Shown here piece after piece: positions 56,839-64,000 of a DNA stretch of 64,000 nucleotides. The notes beneath the pieces were generated by a model, which did no database searches, was not told the DNA's origin, and saw nothing but the letters and a program-made list of their open reading frames with translations. Location of the stretch: positions 36,420 to 100,419 of the forward strand of contig NZ_QGKM01000010.1 of NCBI RefSeq assembly GCF_003172875.1, in the 5' to 3' direction. The translations under genes and the position numbers were made by a program. The stretch is from Leucothrix pacifica. Its GTDB lineage: Bacteria > Pseudomonadota > Gammaproteobacteria > Thiotrichales > Thiotrichaceae. Every line of letters begins with the position of its first letter. Within the stretch, counting starts at the first letter, position 1.

Positions 56839-56965
56839 TCAATACTCAATACTCAATACTCAATACTCAATACTCAATACTCAATACTCAATACTCAATA
56901 CTCAATACTCAATACTCAATACTCAATACTCAATACTCAATACTCAATACTCAATACTCAATACT
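56839..56965. repeat. 18-copy heptanucleotide tandem repeat (TCAATAC)
   Basis: Eighteen perfect consecutive copies of TCAATAC plus one base, with no interruption. The array lies between the convergent CNNM gene and the esterase gene; the esterase stop codon TGA (56958-56960) is formed by the last repeat unit. Perfect identity implies recent expansion by slippage. Copy number should vary between strains. Confidence 0.97.
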
Positions 56966-57806
56966 GCGCTAAAAACCCGCGTATATCATTATAACTGCCA
57001 CTCAAGCGACGCAGCGGTGCAGCCAAACTAGCAACAATTCTCACATGCTCGATGCCCGGATAAAAACGTGTAGTCACAGGGTTACCCGCATTTTGCAATC
57101 GCTCACTGAAACGCTGTGTATGAAACGGCAATACCCGCTTATCAGCCTGTCCGTGTAATAGCAATGTAGGCGGCATTCCGGCATACACATTCACCGTTGG
57201 CTTGGCTTGTTGCGCGTTAGCACCGGCAAAGATCGGCTTCACTTCCGCATCATTTAACGGCAGATCATAAGGCCCCGCCATACCAATCAACCCCACCGAA
57301 CGCGCTCGCACACCACGTTGATAAAAATAGCTGCGGTCAGTCGCCAATAATGCTGCCGTGTGCGCACCCGCTGAGTGTCCCATCAAAATAAATGAATTCA
57401 TTGGCTTGCCAAGCAGAGATGGCGCATTTAACTCGGTATAACGAATAGCATCAGCGACATCATTCACAAACGCAGGGAAACGCACGGCAGGATACAGGCG
57501 ATAATTAGGAATAATCACGGTGTGTCCAAGCCCGGTAAGCGCATGCGCGACAAACTCAAAGTCTCGCTTATCACCCTGCTTCCACGCCCCACCATATACA
57601 AAAACAATCGGTGGTTTATTGCTAACTTGCTTGGGACGGTATACATCAAGGGTGCGTCGCTGACCGTTGCCATAGCTGTGTTGACTGAGATCGTAACTGC
57701 CCGATGGAATGACCGAATTAAGCACCGCAGCAGGCTTTAAACTGCTGCAGCCAACCGCAAACACCAGCATGATGATCGGCAGTAAAATCCATAGTAGTTT
57801 ATTCAT
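56958..57806 (-). CDS. lipoprotein alpha/beta-hydrolase (esterase)
   Basis: A 282-residue hydrolase exported as a lipoprotein: the signal peptide ends in VFAVGC with lipidated Cys20. The fold shows the oxyanion-type PPIVFVYGGAWKQG, the nucleophile elbow MGHSAGAH with the catalytic Ser, an Asp region near LHGQADKRVLP and a late His in PGIEHVRI, so the triad is complete. It resembles carboxylesterases of the BD-FAE/HSL type. Substrate unknown. Its last codons and stop are at the edge of the heptamer repeat array. Confidence 0.85.
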   Translation of the reverse strand: MNKLLWILLPIIMLVFAVGCSSLKPAAVLNSVIPSGSYDLSQHSYGNGQRRTLDVYRPKQVSNKPPIVFVYGGAWKQGDKRDFEFVAHALTGLGHTVIIPNYRLYPAVRFPAFVNDVADAIRYTELNAPSLLGKPMNSFILMGHSAGAHTAALLATDRSYFYQRGVRARSVGLIGMAGPYDLPLNDAEVKPIFAGANAQQAKPTVNVYAGMPPTLLLHGQADKRVLPFHTQRFSERLQNAGNPVTTRFYPGIEHVRIVASLAAPLRRLSGSYNDIRGFLAQY

Positions 57807-57940
57807 ATCATTCCCCTGTCTGTATTGCTTTGTAAAAACACTTCAGTCGGGTTCTACCAGATAGAAGCTCGTATGACTCGTCCATACTTGTAGAGTTTAC
57901 GCAGTCACCCACATTGTCAGATTCACTACCTGACTAAACC

Positions 57941-58888
57941 TTAATGTCTGGCTAAGACAAAGTCCGCAAAGTAACCCTGACTATCGGTTAGCGTGTCGGC
58001 AATAGTGAAGTCGGTATCTTTCAGAATCGATGCCAACACCTGATGATTGTACTTGCGGGATATTTCGACATGAATTTTCTCTCCCGCAGCAAATGAATAC
58101 GTTTTATTCAAACTATCAATCGTCACCTGTTGGTCAACTTTGCTGATAATGGCGCTTTTTGCGATCCCCTCTTCTTCGGTGTATTCAGGGAAATGGTCGA
58201 ATTGATCCACCACAAAATTCGCCCCTAACTCTCTGTTCATGCGGTGCAGCAGATTCATATTAAACGCCTTTGTCACACCCTGCGCGTCATTGTAGGCAGG
58301 CAATACAATATCAACAGGCTTGATCAAATCCGCTCCCAATAACAGCTTGTCACCCTCAGATAAATTCGCTCCCAGACTGTAAATAAACTGCGCGGCCTGC
58401 TCATCGCTCATATTGCCAATGTTTGATCCCAGAAACAGCACGACCTTTGAAGAATCGCGATCTTTAAGATCCTGCAGAATCTCGAAGTAATCACCCTGCT
58501 GGCCTCTTAACGACAAAGCAGGCAACTCAGTCAAAATGCTTTCGCTGAGTAGCTCCAACACATGACCGGAAATATCAATGGGCAGGTAATCGAACTGATA
58601 GCCCTGAGACAGCAACGCTTTCAGCAAATGCTTGGTTTTACTGCCATCCCCGGCACCTAATTCAATTAGCTCAAAGTGCTTATCTTTACTCACTCCCAAG
58701 GCTTCAATAAGTGCCTGCGTTTGCTGCGTAAAAATCTCATGTTCCGCACGTGTCAAATAGTACTCAGGCAAAGCCATAATCTGCCTAAACAGTTCATCGC
58801 CTTTTTGGTCATAAAAGTACTTAGACGGAAGTGATTTTGTCGGCTGACTTAGTCCTGCATCAACATCCATTGCAAATTGCGTATTCAT
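57941..58888 (-). CDS. egtD: L-histidine N-alpha-methyltransferase
   Basis: SAM-dependent enzyme that trimethylates histidine to hercynine, the first step of ergothioneine synthesis. The 315-residue protein shows the N-terminal KSLPSKYFYDQKGDELFRQI, the SAM motif ELGAGDGSKT, LFLGSNIGNM and a C-terminal HVEISRKY. Its ATG overlaps the egtB stop (ATGA), so the two are translationally coupled. Together with egtB it suffices for the first part of the pathway; EgtE-type lyase is not obvious nearby. Confidence 0.94.
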   Translation of the reverse strand: MNTQFAMDVDAGLSQPTKSLPSKYFYDQKGDELFRQIMALPEYYLTRAEHEIFTQQTQALIEALGVSKDKHFELIELGAGDGSKTKHLLKALLSQGYQFDYLPIDISGHVLELLSESILTELPALSLRGQQGDYFEILQDLKDRDSSKVVLFLGSNIGNMSDEQAAQFIYSLGANLSEGDKLLLGADLIKPVDIVLPAYNDAQGVTKAFNMNLLHRMNRELGANFVVDQFDHFPEYTEEEGIAKSAIISKVDQQVTIDSLNKTYSFAAGEKIHVEISRKYNHQVLASILKDTDFTIADTLTDSQGYFADFVLARH

Positions 58889-60039
58889 TTAACTAAGCGA
58901 ATCCCTGAAAATTGCCACCGCATTTGAGGGTGGAAAAAGTTGCGGTAAGTCGGACGACTGTGCCCGGCAGGCGTGACACTGGCACCCCCACGCAACACCA
59001 TTTGATTAATCATGAATTTGCCGTTGTATTCGCCAACAGCTCCCTCACTAATGCAAAAGCCCGGGTAGGCTTGATAAGGTGAGCTGGTACATTCCCAACG
59101 CGTCCCCCAGTCCAGCGCACCAGAGGCAGCTTCCCACTCAAACTCAGTCGGCAAGCGACAGCCTTTCCACGCAGCATAAGCATTGGCTTCATAGTACGAA
59201 ACATGACAAACAATGGATTCAGGATCGAGTTTCTTGAGTCCGGCTAAGGTGTAATAAAACCATTCGCCATCGATCTTATGCCAATACAAGGGCGCACGAA
59301 TCTCATTGGCTTGCACCCATGACCAGCCCTCATCCAACCAATGATTAAACTGCTGGTAACCACCGGCTTCGATGAATTCAAGGTATTCGCCATTCGTGAC
59401 TAATGACTTGGAAATTTCAAAGTCCTGTAAGTAGACCTTGTGAGGTGAGACTTCATTATCAAAACAGAATCCATCACCCTGATAGCCGATGGTATAGAGA
59501 TCTTCGCCGAACGATAGCCAGCCTTGCTGCGTATTGTGATCAGCAACCAGGTTTTTATCGGCATCATAGACGGGGAATAATGGATTGAGTGAGAACACAT
59601 ATTTCAAATCCATCAGCAGCAATTCCTGGTGTTGCTGTTCATGGTTTAACCCCAGCGTGACCAGAGCAGACACTTCATCGGTCAACGGCTGAGACAAAAA
59701 CGCTATCATGTGTTGGTCTACATAATGGCGATATTGGTAGACCTCATCCACCGTCGGGCGCGTCATCACGCCACGCTGAGCCCTGACCGCGCGCTCACCG
59801 GCACTTTGATAATAACTGTTAAACAGGAAGTTAAAGTCTTCATGAAAAACCTGATAGTCCGGCTGATACTTCTGCAAAATCATGGTTTCAAAAAACCACG
59901 TCACATGTGCCAGATGCCACCTCGGCGGGCTAGCAAACTCAACCGCCTGAGGGATATAGTCTTCTATATTGAGAGGGCTGCATAATGCTTCAGTGCGCTG
60001 TCGCACTGCCTCAAAAGATGCCGCAAGTGACTCTGCCAT
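58885..60039 (-). CDS. egtB: ergothioneine sulfoxide synthase EgtB
   Basis: Non-heme iron enzyme that joins hercynine to a thiol (gamma-glutamylcysteine or cysteine) through a sulfoxide. The 384-residue protein has an N-terminal DinB-like domain with the iron ligands (RWHLAHVTWFFE with His45; NHEQQHQE with His133 and His137) and a C-terminal formylglycine-generating-type domain (LVTNGEYLEFIEAGGY; CRLPTEFEWEAAS; LRGGASVTPAGHSRPTYRNF). Its ribosome binding site is inside a perfect ten-base hairpin (60042-60081). It is followed by egtD and preceded at 91 bases by a homocysteine methyltransferase gene on the same strand. Confidence 0.94.
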   Translation of the reverse strand: MAESLAASFEAVRQRTEALCSPLNIEDYIPQAVEFASPPRWHLAHVTWFFETMILQKYQPDYQVFHEDFNFLFNSYYQSAGERAVRAQRGVMTRPTVDEVYQYRHYVDQHMIAFLSQPLTDEVSALVTLGLNHEQQHQELLLMDLKYVFSLNPLFPVYDADKNLVADHNTQQGWLSFGEDLYTIGYQGDGFCFDNEVSPHKVYLQDFEISKSLVTNGEYLEFIEAGGYQQFNHWLDEGWSWVQANEIRAPLYWHKIDGEWFYYTLAGLKKLDPESIVCHVSYYEANAYAAWKGCRLPTEFEWEAASGALDWGTRWECTSSPYQAYPGFCISEGAVGEYNGKFMINQMVLRGGASVTPAGHSRPTYRNFFHPQMRWQFSGIRLVK

Positions 60040-60041
60040 AA

Positions 60042-60081
60042 ATTGCCTTTCTGCTCGTCTAGAGTGGAGTTGAAAGGCAAT
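60042..60081 (-). promoter_or_regulatory. hairpin covering the egtB ribosome binding site
   Basis: On the minus strand ATTGCCTTTC, a 20-base loop, and GAAAGGCAAT form a perfect ten-base stem whose 3' arm holds the Shine-Dalgarno AAAGG and ends two bases before the ATG. In a transcript that includes both arms the start would be occluded unless the stem opens, so temperature, a ligand, a small RNA or a protein could control egtBD translation. Confidence 0.65.
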
Positions 60082-60130
60082 ATGTTATCAGGCTGTCATT
60101 AAGATAATATTTCCATGGGCTTTTGTTGGG

Positions 60131-61042
60131 TTAATCGAAACTTTTAGAAAGTGCCTCGATATGCTCTGGTCCAATTCCGCAACAGCCTCCGATAAGATTA
60201 ACACCCGACTGTTGCCACTGCTTCGCCCATCCCAAATAATCCTCAGGATTTAAATCATCTCTAATGCTACTGACATCCGAGTTAGCCGCCGCATCTTTTC
60301 GCTGTGGTTGGAAAGCATTAGCATATGCACCCAGTGGAAAATCTGGTTGTTCCAGCGCAGTAAGGGTTTCTCGGGCTGCGAGGAGTGCCTTTTCAATGAC
60401 TTCCGGCTGGCAGCAATTGAACAAAACCGCATTAACACCAATCTCATGCATCTTTTTGATAGCTTCCACAACCGTTTCACCCGATCGCAATACCGGCTCA
60501 TCAATCGCTAGTGAATCCTCCAAGGTGAAGGCAACCCAGTACGGCTTGGCCTCCTGGCTCAGACTATCAACGACGGCCTTTACCGCGACCGCTTCCCCAA
60601 TCAGGCTTTGTGTTTCTGATAGCCATAAGTCTACATTGGGGCTAAGTGCTTCAATCAGCGGTGTCGCCAGAGCCTCTACCTTCTCTGCCTGAAATAAATC
60701 AGCACGGTATGACCCGAATAATGGCGGAAGTGAGCCTGCGACCTGAACCTCGTGATCACTCTCATCTGCCGCTTGTCTTGCCACTTCACCGGACAGTTTC
60801 GCTAACTCAAAGCCTCGCTCTTCAAACAGAGTGTCACCAATATGAAACGGCACCAGCGCATAGCTGTTTGTGGTGATGACCTTCGCGCCACTTTTTATAT
60901 AATCATCATGGACTTCACGCACGATTTCCGGAGTTTCCATCATTGCCAGTGCCGACCACTCAGGCTGACGAAATGGCGCACCACGGCGCTTTAGTTCACG
61001 GCCCAGACCACCGTCTAAAATCATCACAGATGAGTTGTTCAT
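60131..61042 (-). CDS. homocysteine S-methyltransferase family protein
   Basis: A 303-residue zinc methyltransferase of the MmuM/BhmT family: N-terminal ILDGGLGRELKRRG, TTNSYALVPFHIG and the metal cysteines in VLFNCCQPE and C-terminal LIGGCCGIGPEHI. It would transfer a methyl group from S-methylmethionine, betaine or a related donor to homocysteine, giving methionine. Given choline and sarcosine genes in the window, a betaine-type donor is possible but not shown. Upstream of egtB on the same strand, 91 bases apart. Confidence 0.85.
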   Translation of the reverse strand: MNNSSVMILDGGLGRELKRRGAPFRQPEWSALAMMETPEIVREVHDDYIKSGAKVITTNSYALVPFHIGDTLFEERGFELAKLSGEVARQAADESDHEVQVAGSLPPLFGSYRADLFQAEKVEALATPLIEALSPNVDLWLSETQSLIGEAVAVKAVVDSLSQEAKPYWVAFTLEDSLAIDEPVLRSGETVVEAIKKMHEIGVNAVLFNCCQPEVIEKALLAARETLTALEQPDFPLGAYANAFQPQRKDAAANSDVSSIRDDLNPEDYLGWAKQWQQSGVNLIGGCCGIGPEHIEALSKSFD

Positions 61043-61075
61043 ATTGCTTACTCAGAGGTTTATCAGAAATGTCAA

Positions 61076-61687
61076 TCAGCCATTATCGCTGATCAAAAAC
61101 GGCTCGACAATAGAAAGTGAGTGCGCGGTGAATTCATCTTTCTCACCCACTGGCGCAACATACCATAAAGCCTCTTTTACTGGCTCGATTCCGGCTTTTT
61201 TGGCAATCGTCCATGCGGCTAAATATTGCGAAGACATACAGCCACCAGACGTGGCAAGATTGCCCCTGGCAACGAAAGGTTGATCCAATACATCAACACC
61301 CGCTTCAATCACCCACGGCTTGGTGGTCAAGTCAGTACAGGCTGGTAAATCTCCCAATAAGCCTAACTGCGCCATTAGCAAGGTACCAGAGCACTGCGCT
61401 CCGATCACTTGCCTGTTTGGATCTAACTCGAGACGATCTAATATTTGCGGGTCTTTCGCAATATCACGTGTATAGATGCCACTACCAAATAGCACGACAT
61501 CCGCAGTATTGGCGTACTCCAAAGGCTGCTGAGCCTGAATAGTCACGCCATTCATTGATGTGACTTGTTCAGCCGGACACGTGATCTGAACATTCCAGCC
61601 CGCCCCTTTCATACGATTCAAAATGCCCAGAGCAATAAATGAATCGAGTTCATTAAATCCTTCGAAGGTCAGGATGGCTATATTCAT
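61076..61687 (-). CDS. DJ-1/PfpI family protein
   Basis: A 203-residue protein with the DJ-1/PfpI fold: NIAILTFEGFNELDSF, VVLFGSG and the nucleophile elbow IGAQCSGTLLMAQ with Cys99. Unlike the domain in the AraC-type regulator the cysteine is intact. Functions across the family vary (deglycase-like, isonitrile hydratase-like, chaperone). A good candidate for a small-molecule hydratase or stress protein. It is 33 bases upstream of the homocysteine methyltransferase gene and probably co-transcribed. Confidence 0.8.
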   Translation of the reverse strand: MNIAILTFEGFNELDSFIALGILNRMKGAGWNVQITCPAEQVTSMNGVTIQAQQPLEYANTADVVLFGSGIYTRDIAKDPQILDRLELDPNRQVIGAQCSGTLLMAQLGLLGDLPACTDLTTKPWVIEAGVDVLDQPFVARGNLATSGGCMSSQYLAAWTIAKKAGIEPVKEALWYVAPVGEKDEFTAHSLSIVEPFLISDNG

Positions 61688-61740
61688 AATTTCTTCCTTT
61701 TATTTTTTCAACAGACCCACCGGGACTATTTGCACGGGAG

Positions 61741-62328
61741 TTATCTCGGATACTCCGTCTCAAACTGCTCACGCGTCACATCCTCCGGCAGCCTGTCTTT
61801 CACATGCTGATCCAGCTCCAAACCCCACGTATTAATCATGCAACCCAAAGTCACATACATGCCGTGAATGGCGATGATATCCATGATCTGTGCCACACTA
61901 AAATGCTCACGCAATTGCGCATGTGTCTGAGGGCTTAAGCCATGCGATGTGATTAATTCATCGATGCCATTTAACAGTGCCCGCTCACCTTCACTCCAGC
62001 TAACGGCAGCACCACCCGTCTTTACCCGCTCGATTTCCTCACGACTCAGACCACAAGCCAAACCACGCTCAACATGTGACCCCCACTCGTACCAAGCCTT
62101 CATGTGTGTCGCCACCCGCAAAATCACCAACTCACCATAACGCTTACCGAGCGCACCTCCTTTTACGGAGTAATTACGGAAGTTCCACCATGCTTTTAAC
62201 AACTCAGGATTGTGTGCCATCAAACTATGCACATTGATCGGACGGCCATTCATGTCTTGTTTGATGAAATCCAGCGAGTCATCCCACTCGTCTAATGGAA
62301 GTGGTGCTACCTCAGGGACATTAATCAT
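61741..62328 (-). CDS. carboxymuconolactone decarboxylase-like (AhpD-fold) protein
   Basis: A 195-residue all-helical protein. LVILRVATHMKAWYEWGSHV and GLACGLSREEIERVK are the CMD/AhpD core motif, but the CxxC redox pair of AhpD is absent, as in decarboxylase-like members. Function otherwise unknown. Part of a run of minus-strand genes with the DJ-1 and aminotransferase genes. The start has GGAAT nearby. Confidence 0.8.
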   Translation of the reverse strand: MINVPEVAPLPLDEWDDSLDFIKQDMNGRPINVHSLMAHNPELLKAWWNFRNYSVKGGALGKRYGELVILRVATHMKAWYEWGSHVERGLACGLSREEIERVKTGGAAVSWSEGERALLNGIDELITSHGLSPQTHAQLREHFSVAQIMDIIAIHGMYVTLGCMINTWGLELDQHVKDRLPEDVTREQFETEYPR

Positions 62329-62496
62329 TGAGCATTCCTTTTTCCAATCCTTTCACTACTGTGCTTAGTGTGGGAGCTGTTCTTTGGTACTAGTACTGAT
62401 CTCATGGTGCTGGTCTCTTGTCACTGCTCTATTCAAGATAATCAACACATCCATACTAGCAACCGACCACAACTCACGCATGATGCAGTGGATCAT

Positions 62497-63816
62497 TTAG
62501 TCTGCAATCACCGGAATCACATCGCGCAGCACTGACACGATGGTATCAATTTCCTGCTTCTCGATAATCAGTGGCGGCGACATACAAATTGCATCACCCA
62601 CACCGCGCACCATAACGCCTTTTTCCCAAGCGGTCGTCAGTGCTTTTGGCCCGATGGTTCCTGCCTGACCTTTCGGTGCACGAATTTCCACCGCGCCCAT
62701 CAACCCATAGTTACGCACATCAATCACCTGATCCAAATCCGCTAAGCTATGCAGACCTTCCTGCCAATAACTACCGATTTCACCAGTGGTCTTAGCGCGA
62801 GTCAACAAGCCTTCTTTCTCGTAAATATCCAAGGTCGCCATGCCTGCCGCACACGCTACTGGATGACAGGAATAAGTATAACCATGGAAAAACTCGACCG
62901 GTGCCTTGGCATGCTCCATGCACGTGTCATAAATTTTATTAGACACAAACACCGCAGACAGCGGCAAAGCAGCGTTAGTAATGCCCTTGGCAGAGGTAAT
63001 AATATCAGGTGTTACCCCAAACTCAGTCGAGGCAAAGGCTTCTCCGGTACGTCCCCAGCCGGTAATCACCTCATCAAAAATCAACAGAATATCGTGCTTA
63101 TCACAGATCTGACGCAGGCGTTGCAGATAACCTTCCGGTGGCAACACAACCCCACCAGCTCCCGCAATTGGCTCGACGATAACCGCTGCAATGGTGCTGG
63201 CATCGTGGAATGTGACCAACTCTTCCAGTTCGTCCGCCCACTCAACACCCTGCGTCGGCAAGCCTTTGCTGAATGCATTACGCTCAATATCCAGCGTATG
63301 GCGCATATGATCCACCATCAACCATTGACCGAAGGTTTTGAAATTCGGTGTCAGACCAGCCATGGCAACCCCACCAAAATTCACCCCGTGATAGCCTTTT
63401 TGTCGACTGATAAAACGCTTCTTCTGACCTTGCCCGCGCACATCCCAATACTGCATGGCAACTTTTAACGCAGTATCCACTGCTTCCGACCCAGAGTTAC
63501 CAAAAAACACGTGGTCTATGCCGTCCGGTGTGTACTTGACCAAACGCTCGGAATACTCAAAACCCAACTCGTGACCGAAGTTAAAGATAGAAGTGAAGTC
63601 GAGTTTGCGCAGTTGAGCACTCACCGCATCCGCTATTTCCGTGCGACTATGTCCTGCATTCGAACACCATAATCCAGCCGTGGCATCTACCACCTGTCGG
63701 CCATCCGGCGTTGTCAAAAAGACGCCCTGAGCAGACTCCACCATGCGCGGTGATTCTTTAAATGCCCGGTTGGCAGTGAATGGCATCCAAAATGCATTTT
63801 GATCTTTAATCGACAT
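62497..63816 (-). CDS. omega-amino acid--pyruvate aminotransferase (class III)
   Basis: A 439-residue PLP enzyme of the beta-alanine:pyruvate transaminase type. It shows MPFTANRAFK, GLWCSNAGHSRTEI, the phosphate-binding FFGNSGSEAVDTALK, LLIFDEVITGWGRTG with Asp248 and the Schiff-base Lys277 in TSAKGITNAALPLSAV. The N-terminal WMPFTANR is characteristic of omega-aminotransferases, giving substrates such as beta-alanine, taurine or other terminal amines. First gene of a minus-strand group; 168 bases separate it from the CMD-like gene. Confidence 0.88.
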   Translation of the reverse strand: MSIKDQNAFWMPFTANRAFKESPRMVESAQGVFLTTPDGRQVVDATAGLWCSNAGHSRTEIADAVSAQLRKLDFTSIFNFGHELGFEYSERLVKYTPDGIDHVFFGNSGSEAVDTALKVAMQYWDVRGQGQKKRFISRQKGYHGVNFGGVAMAGLTPNFKTFGQWLMVDHMRHTLDIERNAFSKGLPTQGVEWADELEELVTFHDASTIAAVIVEPIAGAGGVVLPPEGYLQRLRQICDKHDILLIFDEVITGWGRTGEAFASTEFGVTPDIITSAKGITNAALPLSAVFVSNKIYDTCMEHAKAPVEFFHGYTYSCHPVACAAGMATLDIYEKEGLLTRAKTTGEIGSYWQEGLHSLADLDQVIDVRNYGLMGAVEIRAPKGQAGTIGPKALTTAWEKGVMVRGVGDAICMSPPLIIEKQEIDTIVSVLRDVIPVIAD

Positions 63817-64000
63817 AAGTGACTCTCTATGTTTGATTTATCAGTGTGGTTAACAGGGCTTGATTTGTTGATTATAAAGGGGATCACAGGAATAAAAATT
63901 AGGATTTATCGATACTAAATTTGATAATATCGACATTAGTATTTCGCAAAACCATAAACCTCTGTACACGACAAAAAACTAAACGACCGAATATAGTTCA
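63817..64000. other. upstream region of the aminotransferase gene, no recognised element
   Basis: AT-rich leader and promoter region of the aminotransferase to the end of the window. No open frame, RNA or strong dyad was seen. Confidence 0.5.

Noticed and set aside
56839..56965. Heptamer array as a CRISPR array
   Set aside because: Seven-base head-to-tail units without spacers and no cas genes.
56777..57031. Open frame of 84 codons across the heptamer array
   Set aside because: Most of it is translated repeat, and its end lies antisense to the esterase gene; a by-product of a stop-free repeat.
62329..62496. Search for a small RNA or hairpin between the CMD-like and aminotransferase genes
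   Set aside because: Only short, weak complementary stretches seen; nothing beyond chance.

Overview
The window looks like chromosomal DNA from a sulfur-oxidising, aerobic, heterotrophic gammaproteobacterium with moderate GC (mid to high 40s by eye). The clues are a stand-alone thiosulfohydrolase gene (soxB of the Sox pathway), the gammaproteobacterial type of DapD, a YegD-type Hsp70, DUF3297 and DUF2889 genes, and a catabolic repertoire built on leucine, choline/betaine/sarcosine and hydrophobic or aromatic acids. A member of the Thiotrichales (Leucothrix/Cocleimonas/Thiothrix type) would fit, but that is inference. No rRNA, tRNA, CRISPR array, prophage or complete insertion sequence was seen.

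Layout. 1-5.3 kb: a broken AAA/DUF4143 remnant, a membrane protein, dapD, two tiny coupled genes, rtcB with a convincing sigma-54 promoter, and a gamma-glutamylcyclotransferase-like gene. 5.3-14 kb: one minus-strand operon with an AMP-dependent acyl-CoA ligase, a complete branched-chain-type ABC transporter (LivG, H, M, binding protein, F) and a PaaK-like ligase with an altered P-loop. 14-17 kb: DEAD-box helicase, DUF3297, glgC. 17.4-28.1 kb: a hybrid sensor kinase and OmpR-type regulator running directly into a leucine/isovalerate degradation operon (ivd, thiolase, acyl-CoA dehydrogenase, mccB, methylglutaconyl-CoA hydratase, mccA). 28-39.6 kb: a secreted beta-helix protein with a histidine-rich tail, YajD, a choline-dehydrogenase-like flavoprotein, soxB, a secreted metalloprotease with a GlyGly-CTERM-like tail, DUF2889, YegD. 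39.7-47.1 kb: a DJ-1/AraC regulator with an antitoxin remnant fused to its front, an AbrB/PIN toxin-antitoxin pair with visible promoter and operator, and the heterotetrameric sarcosine oxidase operon soxBDAG. 47.1-51.2 kb: an AT-richer accessory island with a three-gene minus operon (DUF4365 nuclease-like protein, an unrecognised protein split by a frameshift, a GNAT-like protein) beside an AAA/PD-(D/E)XK gene. 51.3-64 kb: thioesterase, fused indolepyruvate ferredoxin oxidoreductase, CNNM-type membrane protein, an 18-copy heptamer repeat, a lipoprotein esterase, ergothioneine genes egtD and egtB with a hairpin over the egtB ribosome binding site, a homocysteine methyltransferase, a DJ-1 protein, a carboxymuconolactone-decarboxylase-like protein and an omega-aminotransferase.

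How it fits together. Choline oxidation (BetA-like) and sarcosine oxidation (SoxBDAG) are two ends of the choline-betaine-glycine route, and the DJ-1/AraC regulator near sox is of the GbdR type that controls such genes in pseudomonads. The window also holds several non-gene elements: a pair of cruciform repeats whose arms differ in sequence but remain self-complementary, the sigma-54 promoter of rtcB, a 5' hairpin of egtB, and a heptanucleotide VNTR. The best candidate for an undescribed system is the DUF4365/frameshifted protein/GNAT cassette at 47.1-49.3 kb.
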